From: an uncultured Bacilli bacterium
GTDB lineage: Bacteria > Bacillota_I > Bacilli_A > RF39 > UBA660
Direction of reading: 5' to 3'
Assembly: GCA_944363595.1 (NCBI GenBank)
Contig: CALVUN010000006.1
Coordinates: 1 to 47,701, forward strand
DNA: 47,701 bases
Under the pieces are notes generated by a model. It was not told the DNA's origin. It did not search any database and saw only the letters and a program-made list of their open reading frames with translations. Of this stretch, positions 1 through 8,127 are shown piece after piece. How positions within the stretch are numbered: the stretch's first letter is position 1; each line of letters opens with the position of its first letter. Position numbers and translations under genes: made by a program.

Positions 1-419
1 CCTCCCGATAGTTGACTAGGATAAAAATCTTTTTTATCCTTTAAATCGATTGATTCAAGTAAAGAAATAGCTTTCTTCTTAGCTTCCTCATCACTCATTA
101 TCTTAAGTTTCGTTGGAGCCAAAATCATATTTTCTAAAACCGTCAAATGAGGAAACAAATTAAATTGCTGGAAAACCATTCCCATTTTCATTCTAATTTT
201 ATTAATATCAACTCTACTATCACTAAGATCTCTTCCCTCAAATAAAACTTTTCCTTTATTAGGTTTTTCAATATAATTAAGACATCTAAGTAAAGTCGAT
301 TTTCCACATCCAGATGGACCAATAATAACTAACCTTTCCCCTTCTTCAACTGTCAAACTAATATTTTTTAAAACCAAATTTTTACCAAAAGATTTAGAAA
401 TATTCTTAGCCTCTAACAT
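1..419 (-). CDS. Amino-acid ABC transporter ATP-binding protein (partial, C-terminus outside window)
   Basis: This is the N-terminal 139 codons of a GlnQ/HisP-type ATPase that would energise uptake of a polar amino acid together with the two genes upstream. It begins MLEAKNISKSFGKN and shows a Walker A motif GPSGCGKST and a Q-loop in MGMVFQQFNLFPHLTV. The window edge cuts it exactly in the signature motif (PSQLSGG). The ATG at 419 overlaps the end of the permease gene by 7 nt, so the two are translationally coupled. Walker B and the H-loop are not visible because the gene runs off the left edge. The family call is firm; the substrate is not determined by sequence. Confidence 0.93.
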   Translation of the reverse strand, partial: MLEAKNISKSFGKNLVLKNISLTVEEGERLVIIGPSGCGKSTLLRCLNYIEKPNKGKVLFEGRDLSDSRVDINKIRMKMGMVFQQFNLFPHLTVLENMILAPTKLKIMSDEEAKKKAISLLESIDLKDKKDFYPSQLSG

Positions 420-1096
420 TCCTTACCAAGCTTCCTTTCCATTAATCCCACTAATTTTGATAACCCTAATGTCATTATCAAATAAATAAGCGCAACGATG
501 ATAAGTGGGAAAAAATAATCATAAGTTCTAGAAGCAATAATATCTGATGCCTTTGTTAATTCAATAATGCCAATATAAGCTCCTACTGATGTCTCCTTAA
601 GTAAAGTAATAAATTCATTACCTAATGCTGGCAAAATATTTTTAATCGCTTGTGGTAAAATAATATACCTCATTGTTTTACTGTAAGAAAGGCCTAAAGA
701 ATAACCAGCTTCCATCTGACCCTTATCGATTGACTCAATTCCTGCTCTAATAATTTCTGCAACATAAGCTCCCGAATTAATACCAAAAGCAAGAACTCCA
801 ACTAGGACAATACTAATGTCGACACTTTTAAAAATAACATAATAAATAATCATAAGCTGTAAAACAACTGGTGTTCCTCTAATAACATTAACATATATTT
901 TACCTAACATATTAAGTAATTTAAGCTTACCACTATTATCGTGATAATTTCTAACAATTGCTACTAATACACCAATAACTATTCCTAAAATAACCGCAAA
1001 AAAAGCAATAATAATTGTATTAAGTAAGCCTTCTAAAATATACATATAACGATTATCATAAATAACTGTATTATAAAAACTTTCCCATATACCCAT
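413..1096 (-). CDS. Polar amino-acid ABC transporter permease (HisM/GlnP family)
   Basis: This 227-residue inner-membrane permease has about five hydrophobic segments and the family EAA-loop region (MEAGYSLGLSYSKTMRYIILPQAIKNILPALGN-like, around residues 128-160), which docks on the ATPase. Its length is normal for the family. ATG at 1096 is preceded by a GGAG Shine-Dalgarno. It lies 13 nt downstream of the binding-protein gene and overlaps the ATPase gene, forming a three-gene operon read leftwards. The usual ligands of such systems are Gln, Glu, His, Arg or cystine; nothing visible discriminates between them. Confidence 0.93.
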   Translation of the reverse strand: MGIWESFYNTVIYDNRYMYILEGLLNTIIIAFFAVILGIVIGVLVAIVRNYHDNSGKLKLLNMLGKIYVNVIRGTPVVLQLMIIYYVIFKSVDISIVLVGVLAFGINSGAYVAEIIRAGIESIDKGQMEAGYSLGLSYSKTMRYIILPQAIKNILPALGNEFITLLKETSVGAYIGIIELTKASDIIASRTYDYFFPLIIVALIYLIMTLGLSKLVGLMERKLGKEC

Positions 1097-1109
1097 ATTA
1101 CTACTACTC

Positions 1110-1829
1110 CTATTCTGTTGTATGATTAATCATAAATTCCTCAATTTTTCCTTCATTTTGCAGTCTTGTTAAAACATCATTAATTGTATTAAGTAATTCT
1201 GTATTACCTTTTTTAACGACCATTCCATAAGAATCCGTAAATAATTCTTCATCCAAAATAACTAAACCATCATTAGTCTTAAGAATTTCTTGTGCTGGCA
1301 ACTCATCCATGACAATTAAATCTACTTTTGCTGACTTAAGATCCTGAACTGCTGCCAAATATTTCTTTTGTCTAACTATTTCAGCATTAGGATAATTTTC
1401 TGTCACATACATATCACCTGTACTTCCAAGTTGAACAGCAATTTTTTGATTACTAATCTTATCGATATCATCAATACTGCTTCCCTCTCTTACTACAACA
1501 ACTTGCTTTGAAGTTGCATAATTAATTGTAAAATCAATTTGCTTAGCTCTTTCTTCATCATAACTAATTCCAGCTGCACCAAAATCAGCTTTACCACTAT
1601 TAACTTCATTAATAATTGAATCAAAAGCTACATCTTTAATAACTAATTCTTTTCCCATTTCTTTAGCTATTTCTTTAGCAATATCAACATCAACTCCAAC
1701 AATTTCACCATCCTCATAATATTCATAAGGTGCAAAACCTGCTTCTGTTACCATAACAAGCTCATTTTCATTTTTACCACAGCTTGTACACAAAAATAAA
1801 ACTAAAACTAATAAAAATAATTTCTTCAT
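1110..1829 (-). CDS. Amino-acid ABC transporter substrate-binding lipoprotein (SBP_bac_3)
   Basis: This 239-residue protein captures amino acids outside the membrane. Residues 1-17 form a signal peptide ending FLCTSC, a slightly non-canonical lipobox (Cys instead of Leu at -3), so lipid attachment at Cys17 is likely. The mature part has the family opening GFAPYEYYEDGEIVGVDVDIAKEIAKEMG and the D-F-G-A-A-G-I-S-Y strand typical of SBP_bac_3. It is the first gene of the operon with the permease and ATPase. A TATAAT box lies directly upstream (1853-1858, minus strand). The ligand is unassigned. Confidence 0.93.
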   Translation of the reverse strand: MKKLFLLVLVLFLCTSCGKNENELVMVTEAGFAPYEYYEDGEIVGVDVDIAKEIAKEMGKELVIKDVAFDSIINEVNSGKADFGAAGISYDEERAKQIDFTINYATSKQVVVVREGSSIDDIDKISNQKIAVQLGSTGDMYVTENYPNAEIVRQKKYLAAVQDLKSAKVDLIVMDELPAQEILKTNDGLVILDEELFTDSYGMVVKKGNTELLNTINDVLTRLQNEGKIEEFMINHTTE

Positions 1830-1852
1830 ACTACACCTACCTTACTAACATA

Positions 1853-1880
1853 ATTATAACACCAAAAGAAAAAAAAACAA
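1853..1880 (-). promoter_or_regulatory. Likely promoter of the amino-acid ABC operon
   Basis: On the minus strand a perfect TATAAT (plus 1853-1858) is preceded, after about 16 nt, by TTGTTT in a T-rich stretch. It lies about 25 bases before the binding-protein ATG. The -10 is clear; the -35 is weak. Confidence 0.5.
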
Positions 1881-1894
1881 CTCCTAAAAATTTA

Positions 1895-1942
1895 AATCAA
1901 GATAAAAGAAAAAGCTATTAACAAATCATTATTGTTAATAGC
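1895..1942 (-). terminator. Rho-independent terminator of the surface-protein gene
   Basis: An 11-bp perfect stem (GCTATTAACAA at 1914-1924 with TTGTTAATAGC at 1932-1942, 7-nt loop) is followed on the minus strand by a T-rich tail (A-rich 1895-1913 on the plus strand). It sits 17 bases after the stop of the surface-protein gene. Confidence 0.8.
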
Positions 1943-1958
1943 CCAAAATTAATTACTA

Positions 1959-2894
1959 CTAATTATTAACTTTTTTTCTTAATTTCATTGCTACAACTAT
2001 AAAAGCAATTGAACCCATAGCTACTAAAGCAATTGAACTATAAATACCATCAAAAGTATTAGGATTAGTAACTTCTTCTGGTTCTGTAGGTTCTGTCACC
2101 GGAGGTGTTGTTGTTCCTGGATCGGTAGGTTCTTCAATTGTTTTAAGTTCATAACCATAAGCAAAAGTATTATCTTGATTAGCAGTTACAACATTAGCAC
2201 TTACTGATTGATATTCTTTACTACTAGCAGCACTTACTGTCATAGTATTAACACCACTGATAATCTTTTCCATAGCTATATCATAATCAGTATATAAAGC
2301 ACCATTTTTATTAAGTGTAAATACTACATCATTGCTAACATTAGTACCCGTTGTACCATAAATAACAAATTTTGAAAAAACATTAGTCGTACCTGTTCCT
2401 GTGTAATAACCTTTACTTCTAAGTTCTACAGCACCATTTACATTAATTGTACCATTATTAATTATAGTACCTGTTTCTGTACTTGGAATAATAACTGTAC
2501 CATCGATAGTAAAAATATCATCTTCATTTAACACTAAAGAGAAACCTTCAATATTTTGTTGTTGTGCAACTGTACCTAAAGCATCAGGCACTTTAATAAA
2601 GAAATTCTCTCCTTCGTTTAAAGTAACATCTCCATCGATTGTCATTAAAATTCTTTTCGCACCAGTTGATTCATCTAAAGAAAAAGTAACACTACCATCA
2701 TTAATCGTAAATGCTCCATTTTCTCCAATATAAACATCTCCTGCAACTGTTAAAGTATCATCTTTAGTTATTGGTGTAGAACCTGCAATAAGCGTTAAGA
2801 AATCAGCATCTGTATATTCTTTAGCGCTTACATTTTCCATACCACATAAACCAACCATCAAGACACCAAATGTTAAACACATTTTCTTAAACAT
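1959..2894 (-). CDS. Secreted cell-surface protein with NPxTxD-type C-terminal sorting signal
   Basis: The start chosen is ATG 2894 (MFKKMCLTFG), preceded by AAAGGAG at good spacing; an in-frame longer reading would precede the signal peptide with a basic tail. A signal peptide ends near NVSAKEYT. The body is rich in short beta-strand repeats (SVTFSL..., GTVIIPSTETGTIINNGTINVNGAV) of the kind seen in adhesin-like stalk domains, followed by a Pro/Thr/Glu linker (EPTDPGTTTPPVTEPTEPEE). The C-terminus has NPNTFD, then a hydrophobic segment and a positive tail (KLRKKVNN), which is the architecture of sortase substrates. No enzymatic domain is recognised. It is probably wall-anchored. Confidence 0.8.
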   Translation of the reverse strand: MFKKMCLTFGVLMVGLCGMENVSAKEYTDADFLTLIAGSTPITKDDTLTVAGDVYIGENGAFTINDGSVTFSLDESTGAKRILMTIDGDVTLNEGENFFIKVPDALGTVAQQQNIEGFSLVLNEDDIFTIDGTVIIPSTETGTIINNGTINVNGAVELRSKGYYTGTGTTNVFSKFVIYGTTGTNVSNDVVFTLNKNGALYTDYDIAMEKIISGVNTMTVSAASSKEYQSVSANVVTANQDNTFAYGYELKTIEEPTDPGTTTPPVTEPTEPEEVTNPNTFDGIYSSIALVAMGSIAFIVVAMKLRKKVNN

Positions 2895-2955
2895 ATCATC
2901 CATTCTCCTTTCTATCATCATTATATAACAATATTTTAAATAACACAATAAATTA

Positions 2956-2984
2956 TTGACAATTTATCAAAACTAAATTACAAA
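2956..2984 (+). promoter_or_regulatory. Likely promoter of the interrupted NMT1-type ABC operon
   Basis: A perfect -35 TTGACA (2956-2961) and a weaker -10 TACAAA (2979-2984) are separated by 17 bp. This would give a leader of roughly 97 nt before the binding-protein ATG. Confidence 0.5.
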
Positions 2985-2990
2985 GCACAA

Positions 2991-3087
2991 TCTAAATTTA
3001 AAATAAATTGTAAACTAAGTGTCTACCCATGACCATTAACACTTTTAAAAACGACGAATATAATAAATTGTATGAAAAGGAGGAAAT
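2991..3087 (+). promoter_or_regulatory. Structured leader upstream of the NMT1-type binding protein (possible riboswitch)
   Basis: The predicted leader contains a 6-bp stem AAGTGT (3017-3022) / ACACTT (3039-3044). It encloses a C/A-rich loop (CTACCCATGACCATTA) and is followed by an A-rich stretch and GACGA. Such compact pyrimidine-rich hairpin leaders occur in small purine-sensing and related riboswitches, and NMT1-type transporter genes are known hosts of the xanthine (NMT1) motif. I cannot match a consensus by eye, so this is only a candidate. The gene's SD (AAGGAGG) follows at 3077-3083. Confidence 0.25.
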
Positions 3088-3521
3088 ATGAAAAAAACTA
3101 TCATAGGTATTATTACCTTAGTTGTCATTTTAGGTATAGCTATCTTTGCTATTTTTAAAGATGACTCTAAAGCCAAATTACAAAAAATCACTTTAGCAGA
3201 AGTAACCCATAGTATCTTTTATGCCCCACAATATGCCGCTATTAGTGAAGGATACTTTGAAGATGAAGGTCTTGAAATTGAATTAGTCTTAACACCAGGT
3301 GCCGATGCCGTTATGGCAGCCGTACTATCAGGTGATGTTGACATTGGTTTCTCTGGAACTGAAGCAACCATCTACGTCTATAATGGTGGCGAAAAAGATT
3401 ACGTCCAAACATTCGCTGGTTTAACACAAAAAGATGGGTCATTCTTAGTATCGAGAGAACCATATGAAAACTTTACCCTTGAAGACTTAAAAGGAAAGTA
3501 TGTCATTGGTGGAAGAAAAGG
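3088..3521 (+). pseudogene. ABC transporter substrate-binding protein, NMT1/SsuA-ThiY-like: 5' part, interrupted by element 1
   Basis: These are the first 144 codons plus two bases of a 332-residue binding protein; the rest lies at 6647-7211. It has an N-terminal membrane anchor or signal (MKKTIIGIITLVVILGIAIF) without a lipobox Cys. The NMT1-family start follows: TLAEVTHSIFYAPQYAAISEGYFEDEGLEIEL, GADAVMAAVLSGDVDIGFSG and IYVYNGGEKDYVQTFAGLTQ. The coding frame continues only nine bases into element 1 before a stop at 3532-3534. Family members bind thiamine precursors, sulfonates or nitrate-like ligands; this subgroup is often called ThiY-like, but the ligand here is unproven. Joining 3521 to 6647 gives an uninterrupted frame through GGRKGGMPEM, a conserved stretch of the family. 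Confidence 0.88.
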
Positions 3522-3541
3522 ACATCGGATGTAAAACTTAT
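3520..3541. other. attL of element 1
   Basis: The left junction is the host GG dinucleotide (3520-3521) followed by the arm ACATCGGATGTAAAACTTAT (3522-3541). That arm is inverted at the right end with 17 of 20 matches. GG is the only base pair run shared by both junctions that restores the host frame, so it is the inferred crossover dinucleotide. Confidence 0.75.
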
Positions 3542-3554
3542 AACATTTTTTTAA

Positions 3555-3579
3555 ACTAAAAGAAACCTTATTAGGCTTC
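3555..3579 (-). terminator. Terminator of the HipA-like kinase gene
   Basis: A 7-bp stem (GAAGCCT/AGGTTTC on the minus strand, one G-T pair; plus 3562-3579) is followed by TTTTAGTTT. The kinase stop codon lies inside the stem-loop. Confidence 0.5.
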
Positions 3580-4761
3580 TTCAATTATTTTCTTTAATCT
3601 ATTTATTTGTCTATTTAAAAGAACACATAATCTATATATTCTTTTATCAGATATTTTAGTAATACTTTGATACTTATGTAATAACTTATCAAATTCTTCA
3701 GGTATATCAGATAGTTTTTCTACATCTATTCTTTTAATATTATGAACTACTTTAATAATTTCATCAAATGGTTTTACCTCGTAAAAAAATCTTCCATGTC
3801 CTGATATGATTACTTCTTCTTCATCATAATATGGAATATTTAAAGCCATACCATTATCAAATATAGGAGTAACATCTAACCATTTTAGAGTATTAACATC
3901 TCTTATAATACCAAAGTTATTTAAGTGTCTATCTTCATTCATGATAAGAAAATCTAAAATATACATATTTTCTACTTTTTCTCTAGCATTAAAAATATCG
4001 TTTTTCTCAAGACATTTAATATATTCTTCATAATCTTCTTCACTATCATATCTTTTCATATCATTTCTTATTTGATAGGCTGTAATAAGTTCTGTATCTT
4101 TAGTTATAAAACAAGGACATTTAGATACTACGGTATCTTTATAAACATCTAAAGTATAAGGAACATGATTAAAACCTAATCTATCACATATCATAGATGC
4201 TAAAACTTCATTGAATGGTTGTAATATTTCATTTTTATAACCACCTTTTAATAGGTATCTTGTACCATCTTCAATAATCCATGCTTTTTTTAACATACCA
4301 TCAGTGGTATTATTAGGTGTTATAAGAGAAGTTTCTTTTTTTACTATCTTACTATTAAGTGAAAGTGAGGCTTCTAAAAACTCAGCATAATCAAAATCAT
4401 TATCAAAAAAATTAATATCATCATACTTTATATTACTGTTAAAGGGTTTTAACCAATATTGATCCGATAAAGATAAACCGAAAGCTTTATCTAATAATTC
4501 AGTTGGAGCACTTATATCTAGACGATGTAATAATAAATCTAATTTGTCTCTCCAAGAAGGAATACCTCTTCCTCTAAACCACTCCGACAAATTTGTTCTA
4601 AAAAATGTATCATTTATATCATCTTTAATATAAAAACTCTTTAAAATATAGGGAGCATAATCAATATTCTTAACTTCTATAATTCTATCAAAAAATTTAG
4701 AAACTGTATTATATTCTGCAACTAATACTTCTGTATTTTTATTCATTAAAATACATTTCAT
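3571..4761 (-). CDS. HipA-like serine/threonine kinase domain protein (element 1 cargo)
   Basis: This 396-residue protein starts at ATG 4761, preceded by AAGGTG. A first third without recognised domain is followed by a kinase-like core. There is a TDGMLKKAW loop near residue 155, and a beta-strand lysine in RYLLKGG (residue 172) likely binds ATP. NEDRHLNNFG (about 275-284) holds the catalytic Asp and metal-binding Asn, and TPIFDNGMAL (about 298-307) is the DFG-like metal Asp. These match the HipA C-terminal kinase fold, in which toxins phosphorylate a tRNA synthetase or other protein. No HipB-like antitoxin with an HTH domain is adjacent, so a classic HipBA module is not evident. It sits 60 bp downstream of the recombinase and may be co-transcribed. 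Role in the element (regulation, maintenance or defence) is unknown. Confidence 0.75.
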   Translation of the reverse strand: MKCILMNKNTEVLVAEYNTVSKFFDRIIEVKNIDYAPYILKSFYIKDDINDTFFRTNLSEWFRGRGIPSWRDKLDLLLHRLDISAPTELLDKAFGLSLSDQYWLKPFNSNIKYDDINFFDNDFDYAEFLEASLSLNSKIVKKETSLITPNNTTDGMLKKAWIIEDGTRYLLKGGYKNEILQPFNEVLASMICDRLGFNHVPYTLDVYKDTVVSKCPCFITKDTELITAYQIRNDMKRYDSEEDYEEYIKCLEKNDIFNAREKVENMYILDFLIMNEDRHLNNFGIIRDVNTLKWLDVTPIFDNGMALNIPYYDEEEVIISGHGRFFYEVKPFDEIIKVVHNIKRIDVEKLSDIPEEFDKLLHKYQSITKISDKRIYRLCVLLNRQINRLKKIIEEA

Positions 4762-4821
4762 AACCACACCTTCTTCCTAATGTAATATGTATTATTATAC
4801 CATATTTGCCTATATTTTTCA

Positions 4822-6384
4822 TTAATATAGTTTGAATTTATAGTGGATTTCTATAGTTTTATCTTCACTTATAAGTATCTTATCAATTAGATTTACTAAT
4901 AAATTTCTACTTGGCTTTTCAAAAAATAAATATTCGTTTATCTTTTTTAATATTTCACCCTTTTCATTATTATCATTTACCAAATCAATATTTTTAAGTT
5001 CATCTTCTAATTCTTTTTTTCTACTTTTCAACTGTTCTATCTCATCTTTATATTTGCTAGTTAAACGTTTAAACATTGCCATATCAATATTACCATTTAA
5101 CCTATCTTCATATATTTTATCTATATATGAGTTATTAGTTCTAATTTTATTATCTAATATATTGATTTCCTTTTGTTTTTTTATTTTTATATTATTTTTC
5201 TTTCTTACCTCTTCTAACTTATAAAAAAATAAACTACTATCTACATACTCCTTACACATTTTTTTAATTTCTTCTAACACAAGGTTTTCCAATTTTTTAT
5301 AATTACAACTGTGTGGAGTACATAAACCATATTTAGAATGAGATATATAGTAAGTACAACAACAGTAATATCTTTTACCATCACTACTTTTATTTATCCC
5401 TATTGCGTGTCCACATTCTTTACATACCATAAAGCCAGAAAGTAATTGAATATTATTACCAGTAGGTTTATTTTTGTTTTTTTTTAACAATTCCCCTACT
5501 GTATCAAATATTTTTTTATCAATTATTGCCTCATGAGTATTTTCTGTAATTATCCACTCATCTTTAGATGTTCTAATTTCTTTTTTTGACTTATAATTTA
5601 ACTTTTTTCTTCTACCTTGAGTTAAATTTCCAATATAAGTTTCATTAGTAAGCATTTCTTCAATAGTTCTAGGGCACCATAAACCATAAGCTGTAGATTT
5701 CATACCTCTATTAAGATTTGCATAAACACTTGGAGTAGGAATATGCTCATCAGAGAATATATTAGCAATTTGTCTTGGACTTTTACCCTCAATTACTAAA
5801 TTAAACATTCGCTCAATAATAGGTCTAATTTCCTCATCAACAATAATTTTATATTTATCATTAGGATCTTTTTTATAGCCATATACTGCTTTCCAACCCA
5901 AAAACTGTCCCTGTTCTTTTTTTGATCTCACGACTTTTCTAATTTTTTTAGATGTATCTTTTAAATAGTAATCATTAAACATTAATTTAAATTGTAAAAA
6001 CTCTAAACCTGGTGTTTCATGTAATGTATCAATATCATCATTTATAGCAATATATCTTATACCTCGTTCAGGAAATATTCTCTCTATATATTCCCCCATT
6101 GAAATATAATCCCTACCCATACGAGATAAATCTTTGGTAATTATAGTATTAACTTTACCACTATCAATATCTGCCATTAGTCTTTTCCAAGAAGGTCTAT
6201 CAAAATTAGAACCAGTAAAACCATCATCGACATACTCATCAATATATTGTAATTTTTCTTTTGTTTTCTCTAAGAATAAATGTAATAAATCTCTTTGATT
6301 TGTAATACTCTCACTTTCCATATTATCGCCATCTTCACGAGATAACCTAATATAAAGAGCAACATTAAATGTCTTACCATTCAT
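4822..6384 (-). CDS. Large serine recombinase (site-specific integrase of element 1)
   Basis: This is a 520-residue DNA recombinase. The N-terminal resolvase domain has the nucleophile Ser15 in ALYIRLSRED and the active-site arginines in TKDLSRMGRD (88, 91). A recombinase domain follows (YGYKKDPNDKYKIIVDEE, then THEAIID near residue 283). A zinc ribbon begins CKECG (321-325) with a CCC cluster at 341-343, and a long coiled-coil region lies near 375-480. All motifs look intact, so the enzyme is probably active. It would cut and rejoin attP with attB in the NMT1-type gene; excision normally needs an extra directionality factor. ATG 6384 has GGAG upstream. It is unlike the other recombinase in this window beyond shared family motifs. 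Confidence 0.95.
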   Translation of the reverse strand: MNGKTFNVALYIRLSREDGDNMESESITNQRDLLHLFLEKTKEKLQYIDEYVDDGFTGSNFDRPSWKRLMADIDSGKVNTIITKDLSRMGRDYISMGEYIERIFPERGIRYIAINDDIDTLHETPGLEFLQFKLMFNDYYLKDTSKKIRKVVRSKKEQGQFLGWKAVYGYKKDPNDKYKIIVDEEIRPIIERMFNLVIEGKSPRQIANIFSDEHIPTPSVYANLNRGMKSTAYGLWCPRTIEEMLTNETYIGNLTQGRRKKLNYKSKKEIRTSKDEWIITENTHEAIIDKKIFDTVGELLKKNKNKPTGNNIQLLSGFMVCKECGHAIGINKSSDGKRYYCCCTYYISHSKYGLCTPHSCNYKKLENLVLEEIKKMCKEYVDSSLFFYKLEEVRKKNNIKIKKQKEINILDNKIRTNNSYIDKIYEDRLNGNIDMAMFKRLTSKYKDEIEQLKSRKKELEDELKNIDLVNDNNEKGEILKKINEYLFFEKPSRNLLVNLIDKILISEDKTIEIHYKFKLY

Positions 6385-6419
6385 CTTTTAACTCCATTTC
6401 ATAATAAATAAAAAACATC

Positions 6420-6524
6420 TTATTTTTTAAAAGAAGTAATATCCAAGCAATAATCAATCAAAAAAAACTCAATAATATCTTGAAGAGTTTTACCTTTTTC
6501 ATTAAAGACATTAACAATTTTCAT
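6420..6524 (-). CDS. 34-residue ORF preceding the element 1 recombinase
   Basis: A short ORF begins MKIVNVFNEKGKTLQDIIEF and ends SFKK. It has GGGTGG 4 bases before the ATG and lies 35 bp upstream of the recombinase on the same strand. It weakly resembles the small TnpW-like ORFs that accompany clostridial serine-recombinase elements. The second element has a similarly placed 42-residue ORF sharing the opening IVN and a following L..II pattern. A role as directionality factor is possible but unsupported. Confidence 0.45.
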   Translation of the reverse strand: MKIVNVFNEKGKTLQDIIEFFLIDYCLDITSFKK

Positions 6525-6624
6525 AGAACCACCCAATTAAATTTATGATTTAATTAAAATTTATAATACTAAGAATTAAAATAAAACTATTTAATTACCA
6601 TAAATATCCCAAAAAAATTACATT

Positions 6625-6646
6625 ATAAGTTTTGTATCCGATGGGG
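6625..6646. other. attR of element 1
   Basis: Arm ATAAGTTTTGTATCCGATGG (6625-6644) is followed by the core GG (6645-6646) and then host sequence TGGTATGCCC. The arm is the imperfect inverted copy of 3522-3541. Confidence 0.75.
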
Positions 6647-7211
6647 TGGTATGCCCGAAATGACTTTTGAATGGGCACTTAGAGAAAATAATATTGACCC
6701 CAATAAAGATTTAACTATCGATACATCCATTGATTTTGCCGCAATGCAAGGAGCATTCATTGGAGGAACAGGTGATTTTGTTACTTTGTTTGAACCTAAT
6801 GCTTTAGCTGTCGAACAAGCAGGATATGGTCATGTTGTTGCCTATATTGGCGATTTAGCGGGCGTTGTTCCATATACAGCATACAATGCCAGAAAAAGTT
6901 ATATTGAAAACAATCCCGAAATAATAGAAAAATTCACTAGAGCTGTTAATCGCGGTTTAGAATACGTTAAAAACAATGATGCCTTTACTATAGCCACTTC
7001 CATTGTTAACTTCTTTCCCGATACATCAATTGATGACTTAACCAAAATGATTGAAAGATATAAAGAAGGTGGAGCTTGGAAAGACAATATTACTATTAAT
7101 GAAGAAGAATGGAATCATATTCAAGACATTGTAATTGCCGCAGGAGAATTAGAAGAAAAAGTTCCATTCGAAGACTTAATTTATACTAAATACTTTAATG
7201 AATATGAATGA
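6647..7211 (+). pseudogene. ABC transporter substrate-binding protein, NMT1/SsuA-ThiY-like: 3' part
   Basis: This is the continuation of the binding protein begun at 3088, resuming at ...GGMPEMTFEWALRENNID. The segment includes SIDFAAMQGAFIGGTGDFVTLFEPNALAVEQAGYG and VVPYTAYNAR, typical of the second lobe of NMT1-like binding proteins. It ends with TGA at 7209-7211, overlapping the ATPase ATG (7198) by 14 nt. An internal ATG at 6651 could start a truncated product, but that would lack the first lobe and the signal sequence. There is no sign of decay in the reading frame: no stops or frameshifts in 188 codons. Confidence 0.88.
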
Positions 7212-7627
7212 TATCTTAAAAATAGAAAAGCTCCATAAAAAATATTATACAAAACAAGGTGAAATAACCGCAATTAAGGAAATATCTCTCAATATTAAAG
7301 AAGGAGAATTTGTATCCATTGTAGGACCATCAGGATGTGGAAAGTCAACTCTTCTATCTATATTATGCGGTTTAACAGAAAAAACAAATGGTCAAATAAC
7401 ATTCCCTAATCCAAATAAAAAAAAATTAGGATATATGCTCCAACAAGATTGTCTTTTTCCTTGGTTAACAATTCTAGATAACTGTCTTTTAGGACTAAAA
7501 GTAGAAAAAAAACTAACTAAAGAAAAAAAAGAACAAGTTATAAACCTGTTAACAACATATGGACTAAAAGATTTTATATATAAATATCCCAAAAGCTTAT
7601 CAGGAGGTATGCGTCAAAGAGTTGCTT
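7198..7627 (+). pseudogene. ABC transporter ATP-binding protein (SsuB/TauB-like): 5' part, interrupted by element 2
   Basis: This is the first part of a 252-residue ATPase; the remainder is at 19690-20018. Visible motifs are Walker A VGPSGCGKST, Q-loop GYMLQQDCLFPW and the signature LSGGMRQRVA. The frame meets TGA at 7627-7629, immediately after the insertion point. Missing from this piece are Walker B, the D-loop and the H-loop, all of which are present in the right-hand piece. Joining 7627 to 19690 restores RQRVALIRTLATNPDILLLDEAFSALD. Confidence 0.9.
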
Positions 7628-7644
7628 GAATATAATATAGACAC
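7614..7644. other. attL of element 2
   Basis: The 14-bp sequence TCAAAGAGTTGCTT (7614-7627) is repeated at the right end (19676-19689). It is followed by the arm GAATATAATATAGACAC (7628-7644), which is inverted at the right end with 13 of 17 matches. Confidence 0.8.
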
Positions 7645-7736
7645 AAAGTAATGATTAAGAAAAGTTGCTTATAACTTATAAAATAAGAAAAAAAAGTAAA
7701 ATATGTTGTTAGATAAAAGTAATTGATTTATTAAAT

Positions 7737-8092
7737 ATGTTTGATAATTTAAAGAATAAAAATAAGGCTAGACTTGCAATATATCTATTAGAAAATAAAA
7801 ACTTTGATATTAATTTTAATATTAAAGATAAAAATATAATTATTCTTTTAAAAGAAGTATTAAATAAATTAGATCCAAATTATAGTAAAACTATTGTTAA
7901 TTTTACTAAATATAAGAACTTATTATTTATTTCAGCCAAGTATTTAGAACTAAGTGAAAAAGAAAAGAAAAACTTTTCAATAATATCTTTAAAACTGATT
8001 TTAAGGATAACATTATCAATAAAGAGTTTAATAAACATCTATGTGTATATGATTATTGTTATGCCGTTTTAAATAAAAAAATAAAATCCTAG
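7737..8092 (+). pseudogene. Small hypothetical gene with a frameshift
   Basis: The frame begins MFDNLKNKNKARLAIYLL and runs to SIISLK near 7999. The original frame then turns into an unlikely hydrophobic tail. The neighbouring frame continues naturally as TDFKDNIINKEFNKHLCVYD and ends at a TAG (8090-8092) just before a terminator. The pattern fits loss of one base in an A-run. No family is recognised and no good ribosome-binding site precedes the ATG. It lies alone between attL and the terminator of element 2. Confidence 0.4.
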
Positions 8093-8127
8093 TAGTCTTT
8101 AATGACTATTAGGGTTATTTTTTTAGT
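8082..8127. terminator. Bidirectional rho-independent terminator
   Basis: A 10-bp stem (CCTAGTAGTC 8088-8097 / GACTATTAGG 8104-8113, one G-T pair) has T-runs on both strands. It separates the rightward small gene from the leftward broken gene. Confidence 0.75.

Larger units (their letters stand above)
3522..6646. mobile_element. Element 1: 3,125-bp serine-recombinase element carrying a HipA-like kinase
   Basis: The ends are set by where the NMT1-type binding protein breaks and resumes, and by the inverted arms at 3522-3541 and 6625-6644. Contents on the minus strand are a 34-codon ORF, a large serine recombinase and a HipA-like kinase, with no transfer genes. Both larger genes look intact. 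The short identical core with inverted arms is what large serine integrases leave behind. The host operon reads in the opposite direction to the cargo. Confidence 0.85.

Noticed and set aside
3088-7211. Two separate genes for two small binding proteins
   Set aside because: The pieces are complementary halves of one NMT1-type fold and join in frame across element 1.
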